64,000 nt of DNA, taken from the NCBI GenBank assembly GCA_943788135.1, contig CALSPC010000007.1, positions 248,001 to 312,000 of the forward strand. The letters run 5' to 3'. Source of the DNA: an uncultured Paracoccaceae bacterium (lineage in GTDB: Bacteria > Bacteroidota > Bacteroidia > Flavobacteriales > Flavobacteriaceae). Made by a program: the position numbers and the translations under genes. The notes below the pieces were generated by a model that was not told the DNA's origin, did not search any database, and saw nothing but the letters and a program-made list of their open reading frames with translations. Numbering within the stretch: the stretch's first letter is position 1; each line of letters opens with the position of its first letter. Shown here piece after piece: positions 55,815 to 64,000 of the stretch.

Positions 55815-56969
55815 ATGTCCATCACAGAACAACATCCACAAAAAAAAGCTGAATTAAATAGTATCGAAGATGCTATTAATGACATTCGATTAGGCAAAGT
55901 CGTTGTGGTCGTTGATGATGAAAATAGAGAGAATGAAGGTGATTTTATTGCCGCTGCTGAAAAGGTAACTCCTGAGATGATAAATTTCATGGCCTTACAT
56001 GGTCGAGGACTCATTTGTGCGCCCCTTACCGAAACACGATGTGACGAATTAGGCCTTAACATGATGGTCCAAAATAATACAGTACTTCACAATACCCAAT
56101 TTACAGTTTCTGTTGATTTAATTGGAAATGGATGTACCACAGGAATATCCACTTCAGATCGGTCAAAAACAATCAAAGCCTTAGTGGATCCCTCCACAAA
56201 AGCTCATGATCTTGGACGTCCTGGTCATATATTTCCGTTAAAGGCAAAAAATGGTGGTGTTTTACGTCGTACAGGACATACAGAAGCTGCTGTAGATTTG
56301 GCACGTTTGGCAGGGTTTGAACCCGCTGGAATATTGGTGGAAATCTTAAATGATGACGGTACCATGGCACGCTTGCCAGAACTTAGGAAAGTCGCTGAAA
56401 AGTTTGATTTAAAAATAATTTCTATTGAAGATTTAGTTGCCTATCGCATGGAACACGACTCTTTAATCAAGAAAAAACAAGACTTTCAAGTTGAAACACG
56501 TTTTGGCGATTTTCGACTTAGAGCTTACCAACAAACAACAAATGACGCCGTTCACATTGCACTAACAAAAGGAACTTGGAGTACTAATGAAACAGTACCA
56601 ACTCGTATCAACTCTACCCTAGTTAATAATGATATTTTAGGGACGTTAACAAATAATGCAGATAAACAGTTGGATGGCATGTTTCAACTTATAAATAAAC
56701 ACGAAAAAGGTGCCATTATTTTCATAAACCAAAGTATTCAACCTGCTAATTTATTAAAACGCTTAGAGCTTGTAAAAAATAGCCAACAAAAAGGGAAAGT
56801 GACCAAAGCCCCGAGTATCGTTATGGATACTAAAGATTTTGGGATTGGTGCTCAAATCTTGCATGATCTTAATATTCATAAATTGGGACTGATCTCTAAC
56901 AGCAAACAAACCAAACGTGTTGGTATTATTGGTTATGGATTAGAAATAGTTGACTACATTAAATACTAG
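55815..56969 (+). CDS. ribB: 3,4-dihydroxy-2-butanone-4-phosphate synthase with degenerate GTP cyclohydrolase II tail
   Basis: The 384-residue protein begins with a complete RibB domain: VVVVDDENRENEGDF, RTGHTEAAVDLARLAG and GTMARLPEL. It makes the four-carbon riboflavin precursor from ribulose 5-phosphate. The C-terminal 165 residues keep the length and fold of RibA (GTP cyclohydrolase II) but, where that enzyme has HSECLTGDxFGSxRCDCG, this one reads RINSTLVNNDILGTLTNNAD, with none of the three zinc cysteines. The tail is therefore not expected to be catalytic. It follows the Lpt permease by 40 bases; the end overlaps convergent kdnA by four. Confidence 0.92.
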   Translation: MSITEQHPQKKAELNSIEDAINDIRLGKVVVVVDDENRENEGDFIAAAEKVTPEMINFMALHGRGLICAPLTETRCDELGLNMMVQNNTVLHNTQFTVSVDLIGNGCTTGISTSDRSKTIKALVDPSTKAHDLGRPGHIFPLKAKNGGVLRRTGHTEAAVDLARLAGFEPAGILVEILNDDGTMARLPELRKVAEKFDLKIISIEDLVAYRMEHDSLIKKKQDFQVETRFGDFRLRAYQQTTNDAVHIALTKGTWSTNETVPTRINSTLVNNDILGTLTNNADKQLDGMFQLINKHEKGAIIFINQSIQPANLLKRLELVKNSQQKGKVTKAPSIVMDTKDFGIGAQILHDLNIHKLGLISNSKQTKRVGIIGYGLEIVDYIKY

Positions 56970-58162
56970 AGTGTAGCTTCTCGGATTATTGAAGCCATAG
57001 TTTGAGCTCTTTGCTTTACTTCTGATTCTGTCCATGATAATTTTATCAGACAGGATATATTTCGACCGATATAATGATCCGATTTTTCAAAAGTTTTAGC
57101 TTTTAAATATGATAAGCCATTTTTTATTTCCTGACTAAGAGGGAAAAGTGATTTCTGTTCTTTGAGATGATCCCACTTACGAATATAATGCCAATTATTA
57201 TCAAAATAATGAAAGCACACATCGATACCATTAGCTTTAAAGGCAGTACTCACCTTTCGAGCGGTTTCTAAATCGTCCAAAAAGAAATTTAAAAACGCAT
57301 AACTTTCTTCACCGCCTTCTGGAACAGTTCTAAAAGTAACCCCTTTCAACTTAGATAATTCAGTTCTAATAATGGTATAATGGTTTTTTTGAATCGCTAA
57401 AAATTCATCTAAACGCTTAAACTGTGCAACGCCTACGGCAGCGTTCAGCTCGGAAATACGAAAATTGTAGCCTAAAACTGGGTGTGTTTCAGCGCCTCTA
57501 TCCGATCCTTGATGATCATGACCATGATCGCTAAACTGATCCGAATGGGTGTAAAATTGTTCATTATTTGTGATCATTACACCACCTTCACCACAAGTTA
57601 CTGTTTTTACAAAATCAAAAGAAAAACACCCTAAATCACCAATAGTACCCAATGCTTTTCCTTTGTAAGTTCCGCCGATAGCTTGACAAGCATCTTCTAT
57701 AAGAAATAAATTGTGTGTGTCGCTTATGTGCTTTAGAGCATCTAAATCCGCCATACTACCGCACATGTGTACGGCCATAATAGCTTTAGTCTTTGGAGAG
57801 ATTGCCGCTTTAACAGAGTCAATATCTAACGTTAGCGTATCATCAATATCTACAACTACAGGAATGGCACCCAGCATTAGAATGGCTTCAAAACTTGCAA
57901 CAAATGTAAAACTAGGCATAATGACTTCATCGCCAGCACCTACTCCAGCAGATGCTAGAGCGAGACTAACAGCTGCAGTTCCACTTGATAAAAGTTGGGC
58001 ATGATTCACCTCAAATCGAGATTGGATAGCCTGTTCCAATGTCTTGGCTTTCCAATGGCCTTGACGCATGCCATCAAATCCATAGCGCATTAACACGCCA
58101 CTATTTAAAACATCATTTACTTCGTTACGTTCGGCATCACCAAATAACTCAAATCCAGGCAT
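56966..58162 (-). CDS. kdnA: 8-amino-3,8-dideoxy-alpha-D-manno-octulosonate transaminase (KdnA-like)
   Basis: The 398-residue protein is a DegT/DnrJ/EryC1 PLP aminotransferase. It resembles Shewanella KdnA as I know it: PGFELFGDAERNEV at the start, LLSSGTAAVSLALASAGVGA, VHMCGSMADLDALK near 130, LIEDACQAIGGTYKGKALG, the PLP lysine in SFDFVKTVTCGEGGV near 188, and FSDHGHDHQGSDRGAETHP. KdnA transfers an amino group to the 8-oxo-Kdo made by KdnB, giving Kdo8N for LPS. Its partner is at 40206. It precedes the nitroreductase gene's end by eight bases on the same strand (nitroreductase is upstream). Confidence 0.85.
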   Translation of the reverse strand: MPGFELFGDAERNEVNDVLNSGVLMRYGFDGMRQGHWKAKTLEQAIQSRFEVNHAQLLSSGTAAVSLALASAGVGAGDEVIMPSFTFVASFEAILMLGAIPVVVDIDDTLTLDIDSVKAAISPKTKAIMAVHMCGSMADLDALKHISDTHNLFLIEDACQAIGGTYKGKALGTIGDLGCFSFDFVKTVTCGEGGVMITNNEQFYTHSDQFSDHGHDHQGSDRGAETHPVLGYNFRISELNAAVGVAQFKRLDEFLAIQKNHYTIIRTELSKLKGVTFRTVPEGGEESYAFLNFFLDDLETARKVSTAFKANGIDVCFHYFDNNWHYIRKWDHLKEQKSLFPLSQEIKNGLSYLKAKTFEKSDHYIGRNISCLIKLSWTESEVKQRAQTMASIIREATL

Positions 58163-58170
58163 CCTATTTT

Positions 58171-58803
58171 TTATTTAATTTCTATAATTGAATCCGTTAA
58201 GGGTTTACGAACTTTTTTCATACTTGCAAACATATCATCTTCAGCACGATAGCCTATTGGCATCACTAATACCGACCGTAAGCCTTTTTCTTTAAGCTTA
58301 AAAAAACGATCGTATTGTTCTGGATCAAAGCCTTCCATGGGACAGGCATCAATGCCTTGAGTCGCACAAACCGTCAGCATATTTCCCATTGCTAAATACG
58401 CTTGTTTTGCACCCCATTTAAAAATATCATCATCAGATTTCGACGCAAAGCTGCTTATAACACTAGATCGAAACGGACTTAAAACGTCATCTGGCGTGTT
58501 ATTTGTTGCTATGATGCGATCAAAAAAAGCTCTTATGTAGGCTTCATCGATTGTAGTTTTTACACAAAACACACACAGATGAGAAGCTTGACCAACTTGT
58601 TTTTGATTACTCGATAGCGGCACTAAAGCATTTAAAGTTGATTTATCACTCACGATAAGCATTTTCACGGGTTGAAGTCCATAAGAACTTGCTGTAAGAT
58701 TAAATGCAGTTTTTAGTAGATCTATTTTTTCGTCTGAAATAACAGCCTCAGAATCAAACTTTTTGGTAGCGTAACGCCAATTTAACGCTTTTATAATGTC
58801 CAT
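58171..58803 (-). CDS. NAD(P)H-dependent oxidoreductase (nitroreductase family)
   Basis: The 210-residue FMN protein is of the NfsB/nitroreductase type: LNWRYATKKFDSEAVIS at the start (FMN phosphate contacts), SSYGLQPVKMLIV near 37, NMLTVCATQGIDACPMEGFD near 137 and VLVMPIGYRAEDD near 180. It reduces nitro or quinone compounds with NAD(P)H; the physiological substrate is unknown. It is upstream of kdnA by eight bases and likely co-transcribed. Confidence 0.9.
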   Translation of the reverse strand: MDIIKALNWRYATKKFDSEAVISDEKIDLLKTAFNLTASSYGLQPVKMLIVSDKSTLNALVPLSSNQKQVGQASHLCVFCVKTTIDEAYIRAFFDRIIATNNTPDDVLSPFRSSVISSFASKSDDDIFKWGAKQAYLAMGNMLTVCATQGIDACPMEGFDPEQYDRFFKLKEKGLRSVLVMPIGYRAEDDMFASMKKVRKPLTDSIIEIK

Positions 58804-58916
58804 AATTTATATTTTTTTCAAAAGTATATAATTTTAAAACGCTTTGACAAAAAATGGTCTTAATAAATGCTTAAAAATTTTAGGGTTATTTTTTTAAAAA
58901 TAATTACAAAAAGTAT

Positions 58917-58946
58917 TTGATAGAACTAAAAACCCTTTTATATTTG
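58917..58946 (+). promoter_or_regulatory. Promoter of tRNA-Ser
   Basis: TTG at 58917-58919, a 19-base spacer, TATATTTG at 58939-58946: a near-ideal Bacteroidota promoter, placing the start about three bases before the tRNA. Confidence 0.75.
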
Positions 58947-58955
58947 CACCCCATT

Positions 58956-59040
58956 GGAGAAATGGCAGAGTGGTCGAATGCGGCAGTCTTGAAAACTGTT
59001 GAGGGTCACACCTCCGGGGGTTCGAATCCCTCTTTCTCCG
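58956..59040 (+). tRNA. tRNA-Ser (anticodon TGA)
   Basis: The 85-base gene folds as a class II tRNA with a long variable arm. The acceptor stem pairs GGAGAAA (58956-58962) with TTTCTCC (59033-59039), discriminator G59040. The anticodon loop reads CTTGAAA with TGA, which decodes UCA and related Ser codons. The T-arm GGGGGTTCGAATCCCTC is normal. CCA is not encoded. Own promoter and terminator. Confidence 0.95.
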
Positions 59041-59042
59041 CT

Positions 59043-59077
59043 AACCCTAGCAATCATTTGACTGTTAGGGTTTTTTT
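59043..59077 (+). terminator. Terminator of tRNA-Ser
   Basis: Arms AACCCTAGCA (59043-59052) and TGTTAGGGTT (59063-59072) pair over ten bases with one G-T, then run into a T-tract. Confidence 0.8.
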
Positions 59078-59232
59078 ATGTTTATCCTAAACGTTTTAAG
59101 GATTATTTTACTCTATCTAATCTTTCCTAGTAAGTATTGTTTTTAAGACTTTGTGTTGGAAATATATACGAGACCATTGATTTTTTACTTAAATTACTTT
59201 ACTTTTACAATTAAAACTAACTTTTAAGTATT

Positions 59233-60195
59233 ATGAAAAAATTACTTTATTTATTGTGTATTACTCTAGTATTTACATGTGGTAGTGATGATCCCGTTTC
59301 CACAACACCAGATACTACAGATCCAACCAATGAAACTACAGACTTTAATGTCACTGGAACCGTAGCAGATCAAACTGCAGCTGAAGCTAAAAAAACAATT
59401 TACGGAAAATGGAATCTTTCTGGAAGTCGGCGTATTTCAGCAAACTCGTGCGCATTTAATTTTATTGAATTTACAGACGATATTTTTATTATGAGTTTTA
59501 CAGTCTATGGAACCTCTGAAACATTCTCTGGAACTTATGTTTTAAATGAAGACAGTGATGGTACCGTTTCTAGTGTGGATTTAACTCTTGATATTGAGGG
59601 AGTACAAACAACAGTTGCTACCTTAACAGAAATTGTAGTTACAGAAACTGACGATAGACTTAATGCAACCTTCAATATTGTATTAAATATTCCTGAAGGC
59701 TATGAAGAATATGAAATATGTAATGGACTTGATGGTGATTATGAGTGTGATAAAGAAGATCCTATGGAAGAAAGCACTACAGCTACCGAGGATTCAAACC
59801 ATGCTAAATTAACTAAAACTTGGAACTTTGTCAGTCGATACCAATTCAATCAAGATATTTCTGCAGAGTGGTATAGAGACATTTGTTACATAGATAATGA
59901 GGACGATGAAGAAAACACTTATATAGAGGGTTGTACAGTGGCAACTTCTATAAGTCTTACGTTTTCCGCTTATGGAACCTATACGTTAACTTGGAATGGA
60001 AGTAACCAAGGTGTTGAAACAGAAACAGATGTTTGGCGATGGTCAGATGATACTCAAACTGCTTTTTTTGTAGGACAGGACCAACTAGAGATATCTATTG
60101 AAACATTGACCGATACTGCTGCAGTATTTACTGAAGATGATGAATACACTGAAGGCGATGATGATATAATCACCTATACGTTTTCAGCAAATTAA
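59233..60195 (+). CDS. Acidic lipoprotein with two lipocalin-like halves
   Basis: The 320-residue protein has a lipoprotein signal (LLCITLVFTCGSD, Cys16) followed by a Thr/Asp-rich linker. Two similar halves follow: the first starts IYGKWNLSGSRR near residue 56, the second LTKTWNFVSRYQF near 193, each with beta-strands ending in a TYVL or TYTL-type block. This is the pattern of Bacteroidota lipocalin-like proteins. The overall charge is strongly acidic, as in exported proteins of marine bacteria. Cysteines at about 73, 154, 162, 218 and 231 may form disulphides. Function unknown. Confidence 0.75.
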   Translation: MKKLLYLLCITLVFTCGSDDPVSTTPDTTDPTNETTDFNVTGTVADQTAAEAKKTIYGKWNLSGSRRISANSCAFNFIEFTDDIFIMSFTVYGTSETFSGTYVLNEDSDGTVSSVDLTLDIEGVQTTVATLTEIVVTETDDRLNATFNIVLNIPEGYEEYEICNGLDGDYECDKEDPMEESTTATEDSNHAKLTKTWNFVSRYQFNQDISAEWYRDICYIDNEDDEENTYIEGCTVATSISLTFSAYGTYTLTWNGSNQGVETETDVWRWSDDTQTAFFVGQDQLEISIETLTDTAAVFTEDDEYTEGDDDIITYTFSAN

Positions 60196-60218
60196 TAACT
60201 TTAATTAATTTTTAGATT

Positions 60219-60253
60219 AAAGGGGCTACTTTTTCAAGTAGCCCCTTTTTTTG
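60219..60253 (+). terminator. Strong intrinsic terminator
   Basis: Arms AAAGGGGCTACT (60219-60230) and AGTAGCCCCTTT pair over 12 bases with a short loop and an eight-base T-tract. Confidence 0.9.
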
Positions 60254-60344
60254 ACCAATTCAGAAAATATAAAAAACACTTCATTATATTTGTTATAGAA
60301 CTGTGTGTATTTGTTAAAACTTAAAGTCTTTAAAAAACAATCTG

Positions 60345-61241
60345 ATGAAATGGAGTGATGCCTTAAAAGATTTTGCTTTATACTTAAAAATTGAACGTGG
60401 TATGTCTGAACATACTGTGAACAATTACAGCTTAGATGTTCAGAAATTGATTCAGTATCTCGAAAAACATGAGATGTCGTTAAGTCCTCTTCAAATCACA
60501 TCAGAAGATATTCAAAACTTTATTTATGAAATGGCCAAAGAAATCAATCCTAGAACCCAATCCCGACTTATTTCGGGTTTGCGAAGTTTTTATGATTATT
60601 TGATTTTTGAGAAGTACTGTACTTCTAATCCTTTGGAACGTATTGAAACCCCAAAAATAGGGCGAAAATTACCCGATACCCTTTCGGTAAAGGACATTGA
60701 TCGAATTGTGACTTCTATTGATTTGAGCAGCCCACAAGGCGAACGCAACAGGGCAATAATTGAGCTCTTATACAGTTGTGGGCTACGTGTGAGTGAACTC
60801 ACAAGTTTGAAAATTTCAGACTTATTTTTTGACGAAGGTTTTATTAAAGTTACAGGGAAAGGTAACAAACAACGCTTTGTACCAATAGGCGGATTAACTC
60901 AGAACTATATCAATCTATACAAAGATTATGTACGAGTACAAATGAAAATTGAATCCCCTTTTAATGATACTTTATTTTTGAATCGCCGCGGAAAACAGCT
61001 CAGTAGAGCTATGATTTTTACAATCGTCAAAAACGCAGCTGCAAAGTCAGGCCTTCAGAAAAAAGTTTCACCGCATACGTTTAGACATTCTTTTGCCACT
61101 CATCTGCTTGAAAATGGAGCTGATTTAAGAGCTATACAAATGATGTTAGGTCATGAAAGTATTACGACTACTGAAATTTATATGCACGTGGACAAAAGCC
61201 ACTTAAAAGACGTCATGCTCAAGTTTCATCCCAGAACCTAA
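60345..61241 (+). CDS. xerD: Tyrosine recombinase XerD
   Basis: The 298-residue recombinase resolves chromosome dimers at dif with XerC and FtsK. Catalytic residues: Arg in YSCGLRVSEL near residue 150, Lys in VTGKGNKQR near 173, the HTFRHSFATHLL box (His, Arg) near 244, the HES histidine near 270, and the Tyr in TTEIYMHV near 279. The N-terminal SAM-like domain (ERGMSEHTVNNYSLDV) is complete. A -7 element TATATTTG is at 60285-60292. Its partner FtsK is in the same window at 50751. Confidence 0.93.
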   Translation: MKWSDALKDFALYLKIERGMSEHTVNNYSLDVQKLIQYLEKHEMSLSPLQITSEDIQNFIYEMAKEINPRTQSRLISGLRSFYDYLIFEKYCTSNPLERIETPKIGRKLPDTLSVKDIDRIVTSIDLSSPQGERNRAIIELLYSCGLRVSELTSLKISDLFFDEGFIKVTGKGNKQRFVPIGGLTQNYINLYKDYVRVQMKIESPFNDTLFLNRRGKQLSRAMIFTIVKNAAAKSGLQKKVSPHTFRHSFATHLLENGADLRAIQMMLGHESITTTEIYMHVDKSHLKDVMLKFHPRT

Positions 61242-61268
61242 AAAAGCAGCTCGAAAGCTGCTTTTTTT
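61241..61268. terminator. Terminator between xerD and rny
   Basis: Arms AAAAAGCAGCT and AGCTGCTTTTT pair over 11 bases around a CGAA loop; A-run on one side and T-run on the other suit both convergent genes. The first arm begins at the xerD stop codon. Confidence 0.85.
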
Positions 61269-61289
61269 AAATAAACCTAATTAGATAAT

Positions 61290-62867
61290 TTACTTCGCAA
61301 TATTCACTGCTCGTGTTTCACGAATCACCGTCACTTTCACCTGGCCAGGATAGGTCATATCTGTTTGTATTTTTTGAGAAATTTCAAATGATAAGTTTCC
61401 TGCTTTATCATCAGAAACTTTTTCACTTTCGACAATAACACGAAGTTCACGACCCGCCTGAATGGCATAGGCTTTTTGAACACCACTAAATCCAAATGCG
61501 ATTTCTTCTAAATCTTTTAGACGTTGGATATAAGAATCTAAAACTTGACGACGCGCACCAGGACGCGCTCCTGAAATTGCATCACATACCTGAACTATTG
61601 GAGACATTAAGGATTTCATTTCAATTTCATCGTGATGAGCACCAATAGCATTACATACTTCTGGATTTTCGCCATATTTTTCTGCCCATTGCATTCCTAA
61701 GATAGCATGTGGCGTTTCCATATCTGCTTCTGCGTCTGGTACTTTACCAATATCGTGAAGAAGCCCTGCACGTTTGGCAAGCTTAGGATTGATGCCTAAC
61801 TCAGCTGCCATTACTCCACAAAGTTTAGCAACCTCTCTGGAGTGTTGGAGCAAATTCTGGCCATAAGACGAACGGTATTTCATACGTCCTACAGTTTTAA
61901 TTAATTCAGGATGTAAGCCGTGGATTCCTAAATCGATCACGGTTCGTTTTCCAACTTCAATGATTTCTTGTTCTATTTGTTTCTGTGTTTTTCGTACAAC
62001 CTCCTCAATTCGTGCGGGATGGATACGACCATCAGTTACTAATTTGTGTAACGATAAACGCGCTACTTCTCTTCGAACTGAATCAAAGCACGATAGGATA
62101 ATCGCTTCTGGGGTATCATCAACAATTATTTCAACACCAGTAGCAGCTTCAATCGCTCTAATGTTACGCCCTTCACGTCCAATAATACGGCCTTTAACAT
62201 CATCCGATTCTATATTAAACACAGAAACACAATTATCTACCGCTTCTTCAGTTCCAATACGTTGTATGGTGTTTATAATTATTTTCTTAGCCTCTTGTTC
62301 TGCTGTTAATTTTGCTTCCTCTAAAGTGTCTTGAAGAAACACCAAAGCATCATTTTTAGCTTCAGACTTTAAAGATTCTACAAGTTGAGCCTTAGCGTCA
62401 TCTGCAGAAAGTCCTGAAATGACTTCAAGCTGACGAATTTGACTTTTTTGCGCTTTATCGACTTCTTCCTTTCGTTTATTCAAAATCTCTAAACGGTGAT
62501 TGTAATCCTTGATTTTGGATTCAAATTCTAGAGATAGTTTTTTGTTTTTTGAAAGTTCAGAAGAAATTTGTGATTCTTTATCTCGAGTGCGTTTTTCTGC
62601 TTCACTCATTTTCTTTTCTCTGGAAGAAATGACTTGTTCATGCTCGGATTTTAGTTCTAAAAACCGTTCTTTGGCTTGTAATATTTTATCTTTTTTGACG
62701 GATTCTCCATCCGATTTTGCTTTTGAAATAATTGAACTTGCTTCACGTTTGGCATTTTTAGTGAGCTGAGAAGCATTGTTTTTTTCACGGACTTTAGAAA
62801 TTGCTAAGCCTAAGATAAGTCCTAGAACTGCAGCGCCTAAAGCTATGAGTATAATGTTGGATTCCAT
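61290..62867 (-). CDS. rny: Ribonuclease Y
   Basis: The 525-residue endoribonuclease starts with one membrane helix ([18 protein letters not shown]), then a long charged coiled coil (about 30-150), a KH domain with [18 protein letters not shown] near 230, and an HD domain with [13 protein letters not shown] near 340 and [12 protein letters not shown] near 368 (His-Asp metal pair). It starts mRNA decay at the membrane. It follows the probable 6S RNA and zapA on the same strand. Confidence 0.95.
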   Translation of the reverse strand: MESNIILIALGAAVLGLILGLAISKVREKNNASQLTKNAKREASSIISKAKSDGESVKKDKILQAKERFLELKSEHEQVISSREKKMSEAEKRTRDKESQISSELSKNKKLSLEFESKIKDYNHRLEILNKRKEEVDKAQKSQIRQLEVISGLSADDAKAQLVESLKSEAKNDALVFLQDTLEEAKLTAEQEAKKIIINTIQRIGTEEAVDNCVSVFNIESDDVKGRIIGREGRNIRAIEAATGVEIIVDDTPEAIILSCFDSVRREVARLSLHKLVTDGRIHPARIEEVVRKTQKQIEQEIIEVGKRTVIDLGIHGLHPELIKTVGRMKYRSSYGQNLLQHSREVAKLCGVMAAELGINPKLAKRAGLLHDIGKVPDAEADMETPHAILGMQWAEKYGENPEVCNAIGAHHDEIEMKSLMSPIVQVCDAISGARPGARRQVLDSYIQRLKDLEEIAFGFSGVQKAYAIQAGRELRVIVESEKVSDDKAGNLSFEISQKIQTDMTYPGQVKVTVIRETRAVNIAK

Positions 62868-62891
62868 AATTGATAGTTTAATTTAAAAAAA

Positions 62892-63035
62892 AAGCCTACA
62901 TCAATCTGGTTTTTGTATAAACTCCATAAATACAAGATTTAGAGTTGAAAAGCTGATCAAGGATCTGTGACAAGACAGCATGCTTTTACAACTTAAACGC
63001 ACTCCTTTTTAAAGAATTTCCGTTGAGTTTATCAA
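62892..63035 (-). ncRNA. ssrS: Probable 6S RNA (flavobacterial form)
   Basis: Between zapA and rny, the minus strand gives a rod-like RNA. GATAAACTC at the 5' end pairs with GAGTTTAT near the 3' end; inner arms AGTTGTAAAAGC and GCTTTTCAACT pair next to a central asymmetric bubble, with an apical GATC-CTT-GATC hairpin. It ends in about nine T residues (62893-62885). Bacterial 6S RNAs of this shape bind RNA polymerase, and ssrS sits next to zapA in E. coli too. Assignment rests on structure and position, not a database hit. Confidence 0.6.
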
Positions 63036-63070
63036 AAAAATGATCAATATAGGCAGTAACCTAATTTTAT

Positions 63071-63373
63071 TTAAAGAACGTCGGTGTTTAAATGGGTATC
63101 TAATAGATGGTCAATTGCTACTAGACGGGATTCTAAATCTTCATTTAAACTTGTATTATCTATAGTTTTTTGTTCGTTTTGATTTGCAAATTGTAGTGCA
63201 CACATGGCCAACACATCTTGTTTATCTTGAACAGAGTAACTTTTCTCAAATTGTTTTATGGTCTTCTCGATCTTTTGAGCTGCTAATCGAAGCCCTTCTT
63301 CTTGATCGGGAGTGATAGTCAATGGATAAACTCTATTGGCTATGGATAATTTTATTTTTAACCGCTCACTCAT
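63071..63373 (-). CDS. zapA: Cell division protein ZapA
   Basis: The 100-residue protein matches ZapA: KIKLSIANRVYPLTITPDQE, then EGLRLAAQKIEKTIKQFE and a C-terminal coiled coil. ZapA cross-links FtsZ filaments at the Z-ring. Length is normal. It follows the coiled-coil gene at 63386 by twelve bases, so the two share one promoter at 63701. Confidence 0.9.
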   Translation of the reverse strand: MSERLKIKLSIANRVYPLTITPDQEEGLRLAAQKIEKTIKQFEKSYSVQDKQDVLAMCALQFANQNEQKTIDNTSLNEDLESRLVAIDHLLDTHLNTDVL

Positions 63374-63385
63374 AGACTGTAAACT

Positions 63386-63676
63386 TTAATCAGATAGTCT
63401 TGATATACAATCATCAATATCTTTGATTAAAGTATTAATTTTAAGTTTTGTTTCTCTTTTACTTTCATTACTGCCAAGTATTGAATTTGCAAATTTTAGC
63501 GTGTTGTATTCTTCTTCTTTTTGTTGAAGCAATTCTAATTGCTTAGAATTTAAAGCAGTCGCTTTGAGTAATTCGTCTTTTAAAAACACATTGTCTTTTT
63601 TTAAAACAGTTAATTCATGCAAAACATCTTGCACCTTTTTCTCTAAAGAATTGACAATTAGTTCGACTTTACTCAT
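63386..63676 (-). CDS. Small coiled-coil protein next to ZapA
   Basis: The 96-residue protein is almost wholly coiled coil (residues 5-70: LEKKVQDVLHELTVLKKDN, then LLQQKEEEYNTLKF), ending in a conserved helix (KLKINTLIKDIDDCISRL). It looks like the small proteins found upstream of zapA throughout Bacteroidota. By analogy with ZapB, a Z-ring role is plausible, but this is inference from position and structure. Confidence 0.75.
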   Translation of the reverse strand: MSKVELIVNSLEKKVQDVLHELTVLKKDNVFLKDELLKATALNSKQLELLQQKEEEYNTLKFANSILGSNESKRETKLKINTLIKDIDDCISRLSD

Positions 63677-63700
63677 TTACAGTTTTCAATACCTATTTCA

Positions 63701-63731
63701 CAAATTTAACATTCCATATTAAAAAACGCAA
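63701..63731 (-). promoter_or_regulatory. Promoter of the coiled-coil/zapA operon
   Basis: On the minus strand TTG (63731-63729), 20 bases, TAAATTTG (63708-63701) fits the consensus, 25 bases before the ATG at 63676. Confidence 0.6.
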
Positions 63732-63835
63732 TTGTTTTTACTTTAATTTTATTTTATTTAGGACTGTACTGGTCTATGTATTATTTATTTTTCTATTTTC
63801 ATTCAATTTTATAATTTAGCATTCTATCCTTTTGT

Positions 63836-64000
63836 ATGAAAGTTATATTTTGTTTTCTTCTGTTTGGCATTTTATGTTGTAATGCGCAATCCCCCTATCC
63901 TAAAGATTATTTTACTAGCCCATTAGATATTACACTAACAGCTTCTGGAACTTTTGCAGAATTGCGTTCGAATCATTTTCATTCCGGCATAGATCTAAAA
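63836..64000 (+). CDS. M23 family metallopeptidase, 5' part
   Basis: The gene is cut by the window end after 55 codons. It starts with a signal peptide (MKVIFCFLLFGILCCNAQ) and goes on YPKDYFTSPLDITLTASGTF and LRSNHFHSGIDLK. HSGID has the His-x3-Asp pattern of the first zinc motif in M23 (LytM-type) peptidoglycan endopeptidases, and its place directly after the signal peptide is typical for Bacteroidota members. The rest lies outside the window. Confidence 0.8.
   Translation, partial: MKVIFCFLLFGILCCNAQSPYPKDYFTSPLDITLTASGTFAELRSNHFHSGIDLK

Noticed and set aside
58956-60195. Genomic island inserted at tRNA-Ser
   Set aside because: No direct repeat of the tRNA 3' end was found downstream and the next genes are core xerD and rny.
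60345-61241. Phage or integrative element integrase
   Set aside because: The protein is a standard XerD with both domains, sits among core genes, and no attachment repeats are visible near the adjacent tRNA-Ser.

Overview
The window looks like chromosomal DNA of a marine-type flavobacterium (Bacteroidota, family Flavobacteriaceae). The evidence is low GC, families largely confined to that group (DUF4268, DUF4294, DUF3822, DUF3784, the flavobacterial two-domain NTF2-like protein, MiaE, glutaminyl-peptide cyclotransferase), and repeated use of the Bacteroidota promoter form TTG-N(17-23)-TAnnTTTG. It is mostly housekeeping DNA. I see no CRISPR array, prophage, insertion sequence, polysaccharide utilisation locus or toxin/defence island.

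Layout. 1-3.7 kb is the disturbed part: a degenerate gene fragment, a frameshifted NTF2-like gene whose 3' end has been replaced by a perfect 345-bp copy of the neighbouring CIA30-family gene, that intact neighbour, and an SF2 helicase. 3.8-12.2 kb holds two methyltransferases read outward from a 27-bp palindrome, a ZIP transporter, DUF4268 and DUF4294 proteins, an M42 peptidase, a NUDIX hydrolase, a Bcr/CflA-type MFS pump and a prolyl-iminopeptidase-like hydrolase cut off from its lipoprotein leader. 12.3-24 kb holds acs, a membrane acyltransferase-like protein, purC-phoH, a SAM hydrolase, dnaN, a DUF255 thioredoxin-fold lipoprotein, a GNAT enzyme and an ABC-F ATPase. 24-32 kb holds lipoproteins, a small transaldolase, an SDR, the SRP RNA, glutaminyl cyclase, a thioesterase and glyA. 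32-38 kb is the threonine operon thrA-thrB-thrC followed by gcvT. 38-44 kb includes a tight minus-strand group kdsB, CAT-like acyltransferase, kdnB, plsC-like. 44-50 kb holds DUF3822, rsmD, the RNase P RNA, dnaX, miaE and pdxH with a frameshifted sixA. 50.7-57 kb is an envelope/division run: ftsK (two frameshifts), lolA, an LptF/LptG permease and ribB. 57-64 kb holds kdnA, a nitroreductase, tRNA-Ser, a lipoprotein, xerD, rny, a probable 6S RNA, zapA with a coiled-coil partner, and the 5' end of an M23 peptidase gene.

The clearest pathway-level inference is 8-amino-Kdo (Kdo8N) synthesis. KdnB (40.2 kb) and KdnA (57 kb) both resemble the Shewanella Kdo8N enzymes, and kdsB lies two genes upstream of kdnB, so the lipopolysaccharide of this organism probably carries an amino-Kdo. 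LolA, the Lpt permease, PlsC and the DNA translocase FtsK make the second half of the window rich in envelope functions.

Caution. Six genes carry apparent single-base frameshifts, two of them inside ftsK, which is normally essential. Some or all of these may be sequencing or assembly indels rather than real gene decay. Positions 1-86 hold no gene I can support. The only gene-free stretch over 300 bases is 31748-32211; it contains a promoter and a possible leader peptide for the threonine operon.
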